A stretch of 14,069 bases of DNA from Gammaproteobacteria bacterium (GCA_016762975.1 JAESUV010000135.1:1-14069), one strand, 5' to 3'; numbered from the stretch's first letter, positions 5,873 to 12,789 are shown. Program-made: numbers and translations. Notes: generated from the sequence alone by a model not told the origin.

Positions 5873-5879
5873 ATTTATA
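5873..5879 (-). promoter_or_regulatory. Possible -10 element of the rep promoter
   Basis: The minus strand reads TATAAAT, close to the sigma-70 -10 consensus, 43 bases before the rep ATG and just after the stop of the 57-aa gene. No good -35 box is visible 16-18 bases upstream (the best is TCGAAT-like), so the promoter may be weak, activated, or dependent on another sigma factor. Confidence 0.45.
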
Positions 5880-5906
5880 CCCTACATACGGGAGAAATTC
5901 GAGCAT

Positions 5907-6080
5907 CTATCGTTTATTTGCCTTGCCAATTGCTTGCCATAACAGCTTATGCGTCGAATCGTGGCGAGTTATCGAGCGCCAAATGTGCTTGATCTCATTG
6001 CGCTGCACAGCAATCGTCGCGCCAGCACTGACCAGGCCAGTCGAAACAGAAATTATTAGAGCTTCGTTTAATTCCATCAT
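5907..6080 (-). CDS. 57-aa single-span protein of the lysis cassette
   Basis: This gene fills the gap between the lysozyme-like gene and rep. ATG 6080 overlaps the preceding stop as ATGA (a second ATG follows at 6077), with a G-rich run GTGGGGG some 12 bases upstream. The membrane span is at about residues 6-25 (ALIISVSTGLVSAGATIAV). A basic, His-rich helix follows (RNEIKHIWRSITRHDSTHK, 27-45). From memory, many phage lysis regions carry a small protein of this layout, one N-terminal span followed by an EIK-x-W-R-x-x-x-R-H pattern; function there is usually unassigned, with holin, antiholin or spanin roles proposed. It is the last gene before the rep promoter. Confidence 0.7.
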   Translation of the reverse strand: MMELNEALIISVSTGLVSAGATIAVQRNEIKHIWRSITRHDSTHKLLWQAIGKANKR

Positions 6081-6559
6081 GCGATTGACAAAGCCCCCAC
6101 AACGAATTGCTTCGTAAACGGTTGTTCACCGTTTTCATGCAAGATAATTGCCGCTATAAAATTGGGATAATCAAGCCTAGAAAGCGGCGTATCTCGATGA
6201 ATTCCCGTAGAGTTCTCAACAGACTGGATATAGGCATCAACATCGTTAGCATCCTCGGCGGGCGCGTAATCTGGGATTATCTGACCGATCGATGTAAGCC
6301 CGCGCAACGCCTTAGTATCTAGCACCTTGCCAATCGCACGAATACCAAACTCAAAGGACTCAAAGATCACAAACCCCTTTGAGTCCTGCCCGATCTGACC
6401 GACCCAATCATTTGAGGCGTTGTATTTAATATTGCCAGGGTTTTTATTACGAAACCCTCGCGGCCGGTTGTCCTTGAATACAAAAGCCATAACTGCAATT
6501 CCCAAAAGGCTAATTAGAAATAGATTTCTTTTCACTTCGGCCAGCCTCATAGGCGGCAT
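6077..6559 (-). CDS. P5/transglycosylase-like muralytic protein (160 aa)
   Basis: Resembles a phage family usually labelled structural protein P5 or transglycosylase, thought to cleave peptidoglycan during entry or lysis. Family landmarks seen: RGFRNKNPGNI at residues 34-44, Trp52, FGIRA at 71-75, IIPDYAPAEDAND at 94-106, Tyr110, and HENG at 141-144, whose Glu142 is a possible catalytic residue. A hydrophobic segment at about 13-28 is a membrane anchor or uncleaved signal, placing the enzyme outside the cytoplasmic membrane or in the virion membrane. ATG 6559 is inside the holin-like gene and has a poor ribosome site; a GTG at 6535 (residue 9) preceded by GAGG is an alternative start. It overlaps its neighbours by 50 bases upstream and as ATGA downstream, marking a compact lysis cassette. 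Catalytic type is not proven. Confidence 0.78.
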   Translation of the reverse strand: MPPMRLAEVKRNLFLISLLGIAVMAFVFKDNRPRGFRNKNPGNIKYNASNDWVGQIGQDSKGFVIFESFEFGIRAIGKVLDTKALRGLTSIGQIIPDYAPAEDANDVDAYIQSVENSTGIHRDTPLSRLDYPNFIAAIILHENGEQPFTKQFVVGALSIA

Positions 6560-6689
6560 ACGCGCCAGCTAAACCATAAACAATTGCTTGCGCCGACTCA
6601 GGGCCGACATAAATACTTAGAAGCGCGGCCGCGATGGCGGCGCCGTTGAGCGTCGAGCGCTCCTTCAATCGTTTTCGTAGCCATCCCAT
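6510..6689 (-). CDS. Holin-like 59-aa protein
   Basis: Two hydrophobic segments, at about residues 14-29 and 32-48, are separated by the polar turn GPES. The N-terminus is basic (MGWLRKRLKERSTLNG) and the tail charged (EAGRSEKKSISN). The start, a W-L-K-R-LKE-x-ST pattern before the first span, resembles small phage holins as I remember them. ATG 6689 is preceded by AAAGGGGCG at 8-9 bases. The gene overlaps the muralytic gene by 50 bases in another frame, the usual holin-endolysin neighbourhood. It would make membrane holes that trigger lysis. Function is inferred from topology and context. Confidence 0.7.
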   Translation of the reverse strand: MGWLRKRLKERSTLNGAAIAAALLSIYVGPESAQAIVYGLAGAYAAYEAGRSEKKSISN

Positions 6690-6708
6690 AACATCGCCCC
6701 TTTAGTCT

Positions 6709-6930
6709 CTATGATGCGTCGGCGTCGGCCAGATCATCAACCGGATCAAGGCCAGCACAGACCCTCATGTTGTTGACAGACAGCAATTCCATTTCAAGCG
6801 CGTAATCTTTCGATTCAGCATTCGACATCAGCCTGGTTAAATTAGGATTAGACCGCTTCAGTCGTTTTGCAACCTGATTGCCTCGCTCTTTTACTAGCTT
6901 GTTTCGGTTCGGTGTTTTGCGAATAGCCAT
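6709..6930 (-). CDS. 73-aa basic protein, unknown
   Basis: The N-terminal half is strongly basic (RKTPNRNK, KERGNQVAKRLKRSNPN; residues 4-30) and the C-terminal half acidic, ending DPVDDLADADAS. It is probably helical and has no membrane span. ATG 6930 directly follows the stop of the 31-aa gene (TAGATG), with AAGGGGAA about nine bases upstream. The basic half may bind nucleic acid, perhaps as a packaged DNA-condensing or regulatory protein, but no known DNA-binding motif is evident. It sits between the vertex genes and the lysis cassette. Confidence 0.72.
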   Translation of the reverse strand: MAIRKTPNRNKLVKERGNQVAKRLKRSNPNLTRLMSNAESKDYALEMELLSVNNMRVCAGLDPVDDLADADAS

Positions 6931-7026
6931 CTAAATAATTCCCCTTCGGGTTAGCGCGTTAGTGATAGCAGCGCCGACGATGATTGCCGTCACTGATAAA
7001 AAAAATCTTAATTGATCTGGGCTCAA
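6931..7026 (-). CDS. 31-aa single-span membrane peptide (TTG start)
   Basis: Predicted from the tight gene packing. TTG 7026 overlaps the stop of the 100-aa gene as TTGA, with AGGGAGG just upstream, and the frame runs to a TAG directly joined to the next ATG. The peptide would read MSPDQLRF, then a hydrophobic span at about residues 8-23, then an Arg-containing tail. It closes an otherwise empty 92-base gap and matches the size and layout of the 34-aa peptide near the capsid gene. The rare start codon keeps confidence moderate; an internal GTG at residue 12 would cut the span. Confidence 0.5.
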   Translation of the reverse strand: MSPDQLRFFLSVTAIIVGAAITNALTRRGII

Positions 7027-7325
7027 AGTCCCTCCCTTTGCTCTAGGCTATCCAATAAATTTCGGGCTTGCTGGCGACTCTCGGCACTAGCGAAGGGACT
7101 GAACAAAGTAGCCCTGGCGAATAGCTCATCGTCAGAAAAAGCAGACGGCGCAAAAGGCGCTATAACCGACCCCGATACACTCGTAGCAACCCGATTAACA
7201 ACATTATTCGGATCGGCTGGATTAATAGCCGAAACGATCCCCGAAAACTTCCTGCTAATCAGAAAAAAGGCCAGGGCGCTAACACCGACAGCAATCAAAA
7301 TCGGCTGATTGAAACCTTTTTTCAT
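7023..7325 (-). CDS. 100-aa N-terminally anchored membrane protein
   Basis: Unrecognised. One membrane span at about residues 8-23 is preceded by Lys residues and followed by SRKF. The rest (about 30-100) is soluble, starting with INPADPNNVVNRV and ending in a charged helix (SAESRQQARNLLDSLEQREGL region). ATG 7325 overlaps the stop of the 142-aa gene (ATGA), with GCAGG upstream. It follows the tandem vertex candidates, so it may anchor the vertex to the virion membrane (inference). Confidence 0.75.
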   Translation of the reverse strand: MKKGFNQPILIAVGVSALAFFLISRKFSGIVSAINPADPNNVVNRVATSVSGSVIAPFAPSAFSDDELFARATLFSPFASAESRQQARNLLDSLEQREGL

Positions 7326-7750
7326 GCGGCAACCTGCAATGGGGCTTCAAGCTCGATAGATAAAAATGTTTGATATGTGGCGCCAGCACCGACCGCAGTA
7401 GTTTCGGTATTGAAAAAAATCTCATCGTCAAATTCAATGCCGCTAACATCAAAATATTTGAAGTTATCAGCGCGGGCCGCAGCAACCACAGAAACCGTCA
7501 TAGTCTCGATTGTGGTGGTAACACCATCACGGTCGGTTTTCTGCAATTTGACCGTAACCGTTGCCGTCTCATTCCCGCTGAAAACGATATCGGCGCACAT
7601 GATCGCCCGCACATTGGACGCCTTCCAAACATCGGAACCAGATAGCCGCAAAGCCGCAGGCGTGTCGGTGATAGCAGCTAGAGACGAATCAAGGACGGCC
7701 GGTAGAAGATCTAAAATCAATTGGCTGTATAGAGCAAATAAGGCCCGCAT
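7322..7750 (-). CDS. 142-aa beta-rich protein, vertex/penton candidate (tandem paralogue)
   Basis: Predicted all-beta after a helical N-terminus (residues 1-27): alternating strands such as ATVTVKLQK and TIETMTVSVVAAAR, then NFKYFDVSGIEF, ending TFLSIELEAPLQ. Its pattern and length parallel the adjacent 139-aa protein: an Ala-rich start, a TPAAL-RL or LPVAL-NL strand, a long beta hairpin, an acidic loop and a final LSIELEAP or ASLRLEFP strand. The two genes overlap by one base (TAATG). Small single-barrel proteins of this size form vertex penton bases in DJR viruses (PRD1 P31, about 126 aa from memory), so this is a penton or spike-base candidate. Confidence 0.75.
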   Translation of the reverse strand: MRALFALYSQLILDLLPAVLDSSLAAITDTPAALRLSGSDVWKASNVRAIMCADIVFSGNETATVTVKLQKTDRDGVTTTIETMTVSVVAAARADNFKYFDVSGIEFDDEIFFNTETTAVGAGATYQTFLSIELEAPLQVAA

Positions 7751-8169
7751 TAGTTCACCACCACTTGCGGGAATTCCAAGCGAAGAGACGCGAATAGTTG
7801 AAAGGTGACAGCGGCGGCCGCTGGCTCAGTGACATCGACTTGAACATAAACCGGAGACGATCCGTTGAACCGTTTCAAATTTAATCCAGCAACCTTAAAA
7901 TCTAATCGATCAACGGCCGTCAGCGTCACACTCTCAGTATGGAAGTCAGTAACCCCATCAGTGACGCGAATATCAAATGAAGCCGTGTCTACCGCGCTCA
8001 GAACGATAGAACCGACCAGCTCAGCATCAACGTAACTGAGCCGAGTAACCTGGCCCAAATTTAGCGCGACTGGCAAAGGGCTTGTATAGAGATCGTTTGC
8101 GATAGCATCGGCCAAAGCAGCGACCGGCGCCTGGTCAAAAACAAACTGAGATAAGTTAACTAAAATCAT
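7750..8169 (-). CDS. 139-aa beta-rich protein, vertex/penton candidate (tandem paralogue)
   Basis: All-beta pattern after a short helical start: LPVALNLGQVTRLSYVDAEL (about residues 32-51), SFDIRVTD, ESVTLTAVDRLDFKVAGL, PVYVQVDV and the final strand FQLFASLRLEFPQVVVN. No membrane span or signal peptide. ATG 8169 has AGGTGA five bases upstream and starts seven bases after the stop of the 512-aa gene. It appears to be a diverged copy of the following 142-aa gene; similarity was judged by eye and is weak at residue level. Lying next to the large spike candidate, it is a likely penton or spike-base component. Confidence 0.75.
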   Translation of the reverse strand: MILVNLSQFVFDQAPVAALADAIANDLYTSPLPVALNLGQVTRLSYVDAELVGSIVLSAVDTASFDIRVTDGVTDFHTESVTLTAVDRLDFKVAGLNLKRFNGSSPVYVQVDVTEPAAAAVTFQLFASLRLEFPQVVVN

Positions 8170-8176
8170 ATTTCAC

Positions 8177-9715
8177 CTACGCTAAATTGTCGGATATAAA
8201 CGAACTGGAATTTTGGTCAAGCAAGCCTCGCCTGGCGGTTATAAAAATAGGCTCATCAATATTTACTTTAAAACCATCGGGAATACCTTCACGAGAAAAA
8301 CTTGATCGAGCCGTGTCGATAGTCGTCCAGGCAACCCCGTTGTGAAACCGTATTTTATAAATAAAATCCAGATAGTTTTCAGGAATCAGATTAGAGCCCC
8401 GTAACAATTTAGTAATAGCGGCCAGAATAGTCCCACTCAAAAATCTATAGCCGCCATCCTTTTGCATTGACACGCCAGAGATCGGCTGTGGTTGCTTCCA
8501 ATGCTCAAAGCTATTGCTTAGATTGTTCGTGTGAGCACTCAAACGGAGGTCGGCATTCAAGTCGAATAAATAGGCAATTTTAGTAGTCGCCCCGATATGA
8601 GGAGCGTATACCCTATTAGTTCGTTCATCGATGTGAAACGAGGTCTGAAATCCACCAAACCCCAACCCAAATCCGCTTACGTTGTCCTGGCCTTCGTAGG
8701 CGCCTAGATAGGCGTTATCGTTCTCATCGGTATCATAATATTCAACCGCTGATGAAGTAGACCCAACTATCAATTGCCCATTGCCGAGCCGGCGCACCTG
8801 GCCGTTCGGAGCCTCGGGAAAACTGTATGTTCTAACACCCTCCAACTCATACCGAGGCCCAAGCAATGTATCGATAATCACCCACTTATACTCACGGCAT
8901 GTCGTCGTCGAGGTGTATAGAAATATGTTTCCGGTATACGGATCAATACCAGGATAGCCAGGGGCGAACGTCTCACCCTGGATAGCAGTAAGGCCCATAA
9001 CAAAATTCACCGTATTATTGTCTAAGTTTTGCTCGTGAAATCTAGCGTCACCACTAATAGCGTCAGCACTCATCGCCCAAACTCGACCAGTAAACGGATG
9101 AATAAAAGAACCGCTGAAAGTGAATGGATTCGTTGTCCCAACGGGGACAAACAAAGGGACATTATCAGGATCGAGGTATTGCATATTCCGGTCTACGCGC
9201 CGGTACTGACTCCAAGTGTGAACGTCATACATTAAAGCCCCAGCGTTACCCGCTATATTGTCGTTGTTGTAGCCAGCAATAGTTTTCTCGGTATTAGAAC
9301 CCACCTCGATAACTGGCCGCTTCTCGGCTGAAATCATTATTTCAGTCTCGGCAAGCGTGTCCTCTAAAATATCACCTGTGGAATTAAGAATAGTAGCCCT
9401 GGTTCCCAAAGCACCCTGATTACCAGTAAAAATTCTAGTTCTTATAAACTCGCCCTGGCCGACCGTAAAAACAAGCCTGACATCGTTAGGCGTACCATTT
9501 TCAACGATCATTTTATCGACGAATTTACCATCGTCATCACGAACAAATTTACGAAGATCACCCTCAGCCATCAAAATACTTGCGTCTTCGATTATTACCG
9601 AAACTTCTAAGCCGCCGCTTTCCTTGAGATAGATAAACTCGGAATCACTGAGCGGCACATACAACTCACCCAGGCCAGGCACAGTTACCGTTATATCGCG
9701 TTGAGTTTTACTCAC
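8177..9715 (-). CDS. 512-aa spike / receptor-binding protein candidate
   Basis: Longest gene of the unit. Residues 1-130 form a beta-rich domain (ITVTVPGLGELYVPLSDSEF at 8-27, EVSVIIED, DVRLVFTVGQGEFIRTRI near 78-95) of a kind that often attaches phage appendages to the particle. Residues 180-400 carry repeats typical of beta-propeller blades: IHPFTGRVWA (205-214), IDPYTGNIFLY (257-267) and IDERTNRVYA (362-371), with NGQLIVGST (312-320) between. The C-terminal 100 residues are a separate mixed region. No membrane span or catalytic motif was seen. The start is GTG 9715, overlapping the previous stop as GTGA and preceded by AAAGGATG. Followed by two penton-like genes, it is best read as the vertex spike that contacts the host. 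The propeller reading is by pattern only. Confidence 0.72.
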   Translation of the reverse strand: MSKTQRDITVTVPGLGELYVPLSDSEFIYLKESGGLEVSVIIEDASILMAEGDLRKFVRDDDGKFVDKMIVENGTPNDVRLVFTVGQGEFIRTRIFTGNQGALGTRATILNSTGDILEDTLAETEIMISAEKRPVIEVGSNTEKTIAGYNNDNIAGNAGALMYDVHTWSQYRRVDRNMQYLDPDNVPLFVPVGTTNPFTFSGSFIHPFTGRVWAMSADAISGDARFHEQNLDNNTVNFVMGLTAIQGETFAPGYPGIDPYTGNIFLYTSTTTCREYKWVIIDTLLGPRYELEGVRTYSFPEAPNGQVRRLGNGQLIVGSTSSAVEYYDTDENDNAYLGAYEGQDNVSGFGLGFGGFQTSFHIDERTNRVYAPHIGATTKIAYLFDLNADLRLSAHTNNLSNSFEHWKQPQPISGVSMQKDGGYRFLSGTILAAITKLLRGSNLIPENYLDFIYKIRFHNGVAWTTIDTARSSFSREGIPDGFKVNIDEPIFITARRGLLDQNSSSFISDNLA

Positions 9716-10356
9716 TTTCGCATCCTTTTAAACATGAACAACAAAGCGACAGAACCAAGAACGACAGCGGCAATGGCTATAGTCTGAACCTTTTCGTTTC
9801 CCTGGCTTCCGGTTGTCCCGATTTCATTAAGAGATCGTAATATTTCGCTCGATGTTCCCTCGAAATTCGCCTGAGTTTTCAGCACCGCATCGCGGGCCAA
9901 AACATTGTCAGTGAGTTTCGTTAGGAATCCGGTGGTTTGCTTGCCAGCATCGGAGACTACTTTTAGAGCCCCGCCAGCAAAATCTAGCGTTCTATCCTGG
10001 CTTTTTAAAGACAGGCCAACAATCGTATCTAGGTTCTCGGAATTCTGCTCCAGAGCGGCCAGGCCAAACTTGCCAGCGGCGTCAACGGCCGAACCGGCAA
10101 AATCAATAGCCCGATCGTTAGCCCGCCCGCCTATCTCGATAACATTGGAAGCCAGGGCGATAACCTCACCGCTGGCGTCACTGGTTTGAAGTATTAGATT
10201 TCCCGCCACATTGCCAGAAACTTTAGCCGAGCCGCCCTGAGTCGATCCTTGCTGAGCTATTCGGTTATCAGCCTCACTCGTAGAAATATTAGTCTCATCA
10301 ATATCCGTGACAGTACTGGTACTTGACCTTGATTTATTGCCGCTGAATAGACCCAT
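9712..10356 (-). CDS. 214-aa tail-anchored helical structural protein candidate (complete copy)
   Basis: Unrecognised. Ser/Thr-rich hydrophilic N-terminus (residues 1-45), a Gly-rich stretch (GSAKVSGNVAGNLI, 42-55), then a long Ala-rich helical region (about 60-185) with two related segments, NDRAIDFAGSAVDAAGKFG (80-98) and QDRTLDFAGGALKVVSDAG (119-137). It ends with one membrane span at about 190-208 and a basic tail FKRMRK. Such a tail-anchored helical layout suits a stalk or tape between the inner membrane and a vertex. ATG 10356 overlaps the stop of the 102-aa gene (TAATG), and its own stop overlaps the GTG of the spike gene, so it is coupled on both sides. The partial copy at the left edge differs by one amino acid (Lys96 here, Glu there). 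Confidence 0.75.
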   Translation of the reverse strand: MGLFSGNKSRSSTSTVTDIDETNISTSEADNRIAQQGSTQGGSAKVSGNVAGNLILQTSDASGEVIALASNVIEIGGRANDRAIDFAGSAVDAAGKFGLAALEQNSENLDTIVGLSLKSQDRTLDFAGGALKVVSDAGKQTTGFLTKLTDNVLARDAVLKTQANFEGTSSEILRSLNEIGTTGSQGNEKVQTIAIAAVVLGSVALLFMFKRMRK

Positions 10357-10664
10357 TACTTCCGCTTCCCTCGTTTCTTAACAAACAGCGTATAGCCGAT
10401 ATAAACGACACCCGCGACCATAGCCAGGCCATGAGCTGAGCCCAGGACGCCGGCAATAGGATTGGACGAAATACGGAATGAGCCATCAGCACCCAAAGCA
10501 ATCGAGGCGTTAGGATTACCAAAAGTCGGATCCCCGAAAACCTTGGCGCCGGTGGTAACGGTATTATTTATAGGGCCGGCAGCACTATCATTGGAACCGG
10601 CTGGCGCGGCAGCGCCGGCGGTACCGAAAGAACTAGCAAGCGTAGACAAGAAAGCTAGAGACAT
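10356..10664 (-). CDS. 102-aa membrane protein (second copy of 338-646)
   Basis: Identical in product to the gene at 338-646, in the right-hand overlap. Here its stop joins the complete 214-aa gene, showing the true gene order capsid, 98 aa, 102 aa, 214 aa, spike. Confidence 0.7.
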   Translation of the reverse strand: MSLAFLSTLASSFGTAGAAAPAGSNDSAAGPINNTVTTGAKVFGDPTFGNPNASIALGADGSFRISSNPIAGVLGSAHGLAMVAGVVYIGYTLFVKKRGKRK

Positions 10665-10668
10665 AGGA

Positions 10669-10965
10669 CTATTTCCCGAATTGCTTAATCGCGAACCCGC
10701 CGACAATCAAAATCGTACCAACGAAGGCTACACTCATAAAAAGGTTAGCCCGCTCTATTCCAGTTTCGGGAACACCTAAACCAAAAAACGGTCTAACCTC
10801 GGCGGCCGTCTCATCGGTTGTCCTTTCAGCTCGGGGAGTAAACTGCATTTCATTGACCCGGGCCAGCTCTAGATCGCGCTGCGTTTCAGCAACCCGTATC
10901 TCACCAAATACATTTAAAGCCGTATTTAGAAGGCTACCGAACCCGCCTGTGTTTTCTTCAACCAT
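10669..10965 (-). CDS. 98-aa membrane protein (second copy of 651-947)
   Basis: Identical in product to the gene at 651-947; one C-terminal membrane span at about residues 75-93. See that entry for start choice (GTG 10968 or ATG 10965). Confidence 0.7.
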   Translation of the reverse strand: MVEENTGGFGSLLNTALNVFGEIRVAETQRDLELARVNEMQFTPRAERTTDETAAEVRPFFGLGVPETGIERANLFMSVAFVGTILIVGGFAIKQFGK

Positions 10966-10996
10966 CACAATAACTCCAGAATTAAAAGCGGGTTAA

Positions 10997-11863
10997 TTAG
11001 CGACCAAGTGCGCCAATATATTCCGAAATCACCGTAATCGTGGCAGCGCCGGTGGTGGTCAACTTGTAGCGAAAATCTTGCACACCTCGAAGATCAAGCG
11101 TATTACCCGAGAATCCTCGCTCGGTTCTATCAATCGTAGTCATACCGGCTTGAGGAACCCTAACACCGTCCAACTGGATGCTTTCGTTGACGGCTTTCGT
11201 TCTATCGAAAACGTCCACATTATTCCTAGTAGCCTTAACCCTAGAGATATCATTGGCGCTCATTCTAAAGTGAACTCGTGATAGCGCCTGGCTTCTAACA
11301 TCGCCGAAAGGCAAATCGGAATATTCTTTCTCTTCGGCGCCACCGACAGCCCGTGTAGTTTTACCCACGTGCAAAACCGTACCGATACCCATACCAGAAC
11401 TGGCAGAAGTGGACGCGGCAATTTTCATAGTTCCATCGCCAGGCCAGCCCGCATTAATATCAATCTCAACCAATAGAGACTTAGCTTCTCTCGCATTGGG
11501 GTTAGCCTTTCGGCCCGCTGGCGACACTCGGCCGGTATCCAGGGAAGTCAATTCACTGGTAACTGAATTCTCCATCGCATAGCGATCAAAAGGGATAACC
11601 AGCACAGGGTTAGTAGCAAGAACGAATGCAGCGCGGCCATCAAATTGATTGATTGAATCGCGTTCAGTGAAATTATAGCGATGTATAACAATCTCATTGA
11701 CGATTACACGAATCTCATCGATATCGGCCAGCAGAGTACCCGTACCCCCGAGCGTAATTTGTAGCTCGTGATAGTTAGGCCCTATAGGCAATTTAAATAG
11801 TGCTGTATTGGAGGCGCTTACTGTTTGCGCGTCCGGTTGCGGCCCTTCGATTCTTTCTGGCAT
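10997..11863 (-). CDS. Candidate double jelly-roll major capsid protein (second copy)
   Basis: Identical in product to the 288-aa gene at 979-1845. It is present twice only because the circular unit is read past its starting point. Confidence 0.72.
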   Translation of the reverse strand: MPERIEGPQPDAQTVSASNTALFKLPIGPNYHELQITLGGTGTLLADIDEIRVIVNEIVIHRYNFTERDSINQFDGRAAFVLATNPVLVIPFDRYAMENSVTSELTSLDTGRVSPAGRKANPNAREAKSLLVEIDINAGWPGDGTMKIAASTSASSGMGIGTVLHVGKTTRAVGGAEEKEYSDLPFGDVRSQALSRVHFRMSANDISRVKATRNNVDVFDRTKAVNESIQLDGVRVPQAGMTTIDRTERGFSGNTLDLRGVQDFRYKLTTTGAATITVISEYIGALGR

Positions 11864-11905
11864 AGCTTATATTCCTAAAAAATAATGTAAAAAAATTACC
11901 CTTTA

Positions 11906-11921
11906 TAGACCGATCGGTCTA
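11906..11921. promoter_or_regulatory. Perfect 16-bp palindrome (second copy)
   Basis: Same TAGACCGATCGGTCTA site as at 1888-1903, upstream of the second capsid-gene copy. Confidence 0.6.
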
Positions 11922-11923
11922 AC

Positions 11924-12028
11924 TCAGGAGCCAGTGACAACCTCAGTAATCGGGGCGAAGCGGAAAATGATCGCCGTTGTTAGCGCCGAAAGAAGAACTA
12001 TCTGCAGTGCAAGTTTATTGGATGGCAT
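11924..12028 (-). CDS. 34-aa membrane peptide (second copy)
   Basis: Same short gene as at 1906-2010, with the same AGGAG ribosome site. Confidence 0.65.
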   Translation of the reverse strand: MPSNKLALQIVLLSALTTAIIFRFAPITEVVTGS

Positions 12029-12064
12029 CTGTGCTGCTCCTGAAAAATATTTGTATTTTAAGTT

Positions 12065-12271
12065 TCAATCAATAGATTCAACCGCTTCAACATCACCACC
12101 CTCGACAACCTCAACAACATCGACAACCTCGGCGGGCTTTTTCTCTTTCAGCGGCTTAACCTTTTTCGTTTTCTTGGCGCTATCTTCACCCCGAATTCGA
12201 CCAGGCGTCAACCCCTCAGCAAGCATTCCAAGACCGGCTACAGCCAGCCCTATTGGTATAAATATATTCAT
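12065..12271 (-). CDS. 68-aa membrane protein (second copy)
   Basis: Identical in product to the gene at 2047-2253: N-terminal membrane span, Lys-rich middle and acidic Val-rich tail. Confidence 0.72.
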   Translation of the reverse strand: MNIFIPIGLAVAGLGMLAEGLTPGRIRGEDSAKKTKKVKPLKEKKPAEVVDVVEVVEGGDVEAVESID

Positions 12272-12291
12272 GTTACGTTTCCCCTGGTCAA

Positions 12292-12789
12292 TTAAAATAA
12301 TCGGCGCTCGTGAACTTCACCCATTTTTTCTACTTCAAAATATTGCCCTTGTTTAAACTCATTGCACCTTAATAAAACATCCTCGCTCCAATCCTCGGCA
12401 ACTAGCTTCGCGTCCTTTTTCCCAATCCTAAATAAAAACATTTTTGTACACTGCTCTCGAATCGTTACATCAATCATTGTTGGACGGTGAGCAATATAAT
12501 GATTTATATGGCCTCGATGGCGGCCCATTGTCGCGGTCGCGATAGCAGCATCGTTTTTGTGAAAACACGATTTATATGCCTCATCAAAAAAGCACATACA
12601 GCCCTCAGACTCCCAATAAACCTCTAGAAATAATTCGAAATTATCGGTCTTAAAATCGGCCGGCCAGGTGGAATCGAAAACCGGATCGTGTACCAGGACT
12701 TTAATACCCATCGATTGATAAACTCGCGCCATTTCTTTAGCCAGGCTTGACTTGCCTGTTCGCGTCGTTCCCCAAATAGCAGTGTGCAT
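12292..12789 (-). CDS. A32/P9-like packaging ATPase (second copy)
   Basis: Identical in product to the gene at 2274-2771, with Walker A GTTRTGKS and Walker B FFDE intact. Confidence 0.85.
   Translation of the reverse strand: MHTAIWGTTRTGKSSLAKEMARVYQSMGIKVLVHDPVFDSTWPADFKTDNFELFLEVYWESEGCMCFFDEAYKSCFHKNDAAIATATMGRHRGHINHYIAHRPTMIDVTIREQCTKMFLFRIGKKDAKLVAEDWSEDVLLRCNEFKQGQYFEVEKMGEVHERRLF

Noticed and set aside
5831..5906. pC194/pUB110-type nick site CTTGATA
   Set aside because: Only partial matches (for example CTTGATT and CTTGATC in nearby coding sequence) were seen and none sits in a suitable hairpin.
7377..7808. 143-aa open frame on the plus strand
   Set aside because: It lies antisense across two tightly coupled beta-protein genes with good starts, has no convincing ribosome site, and would be the only plus-strand gene.
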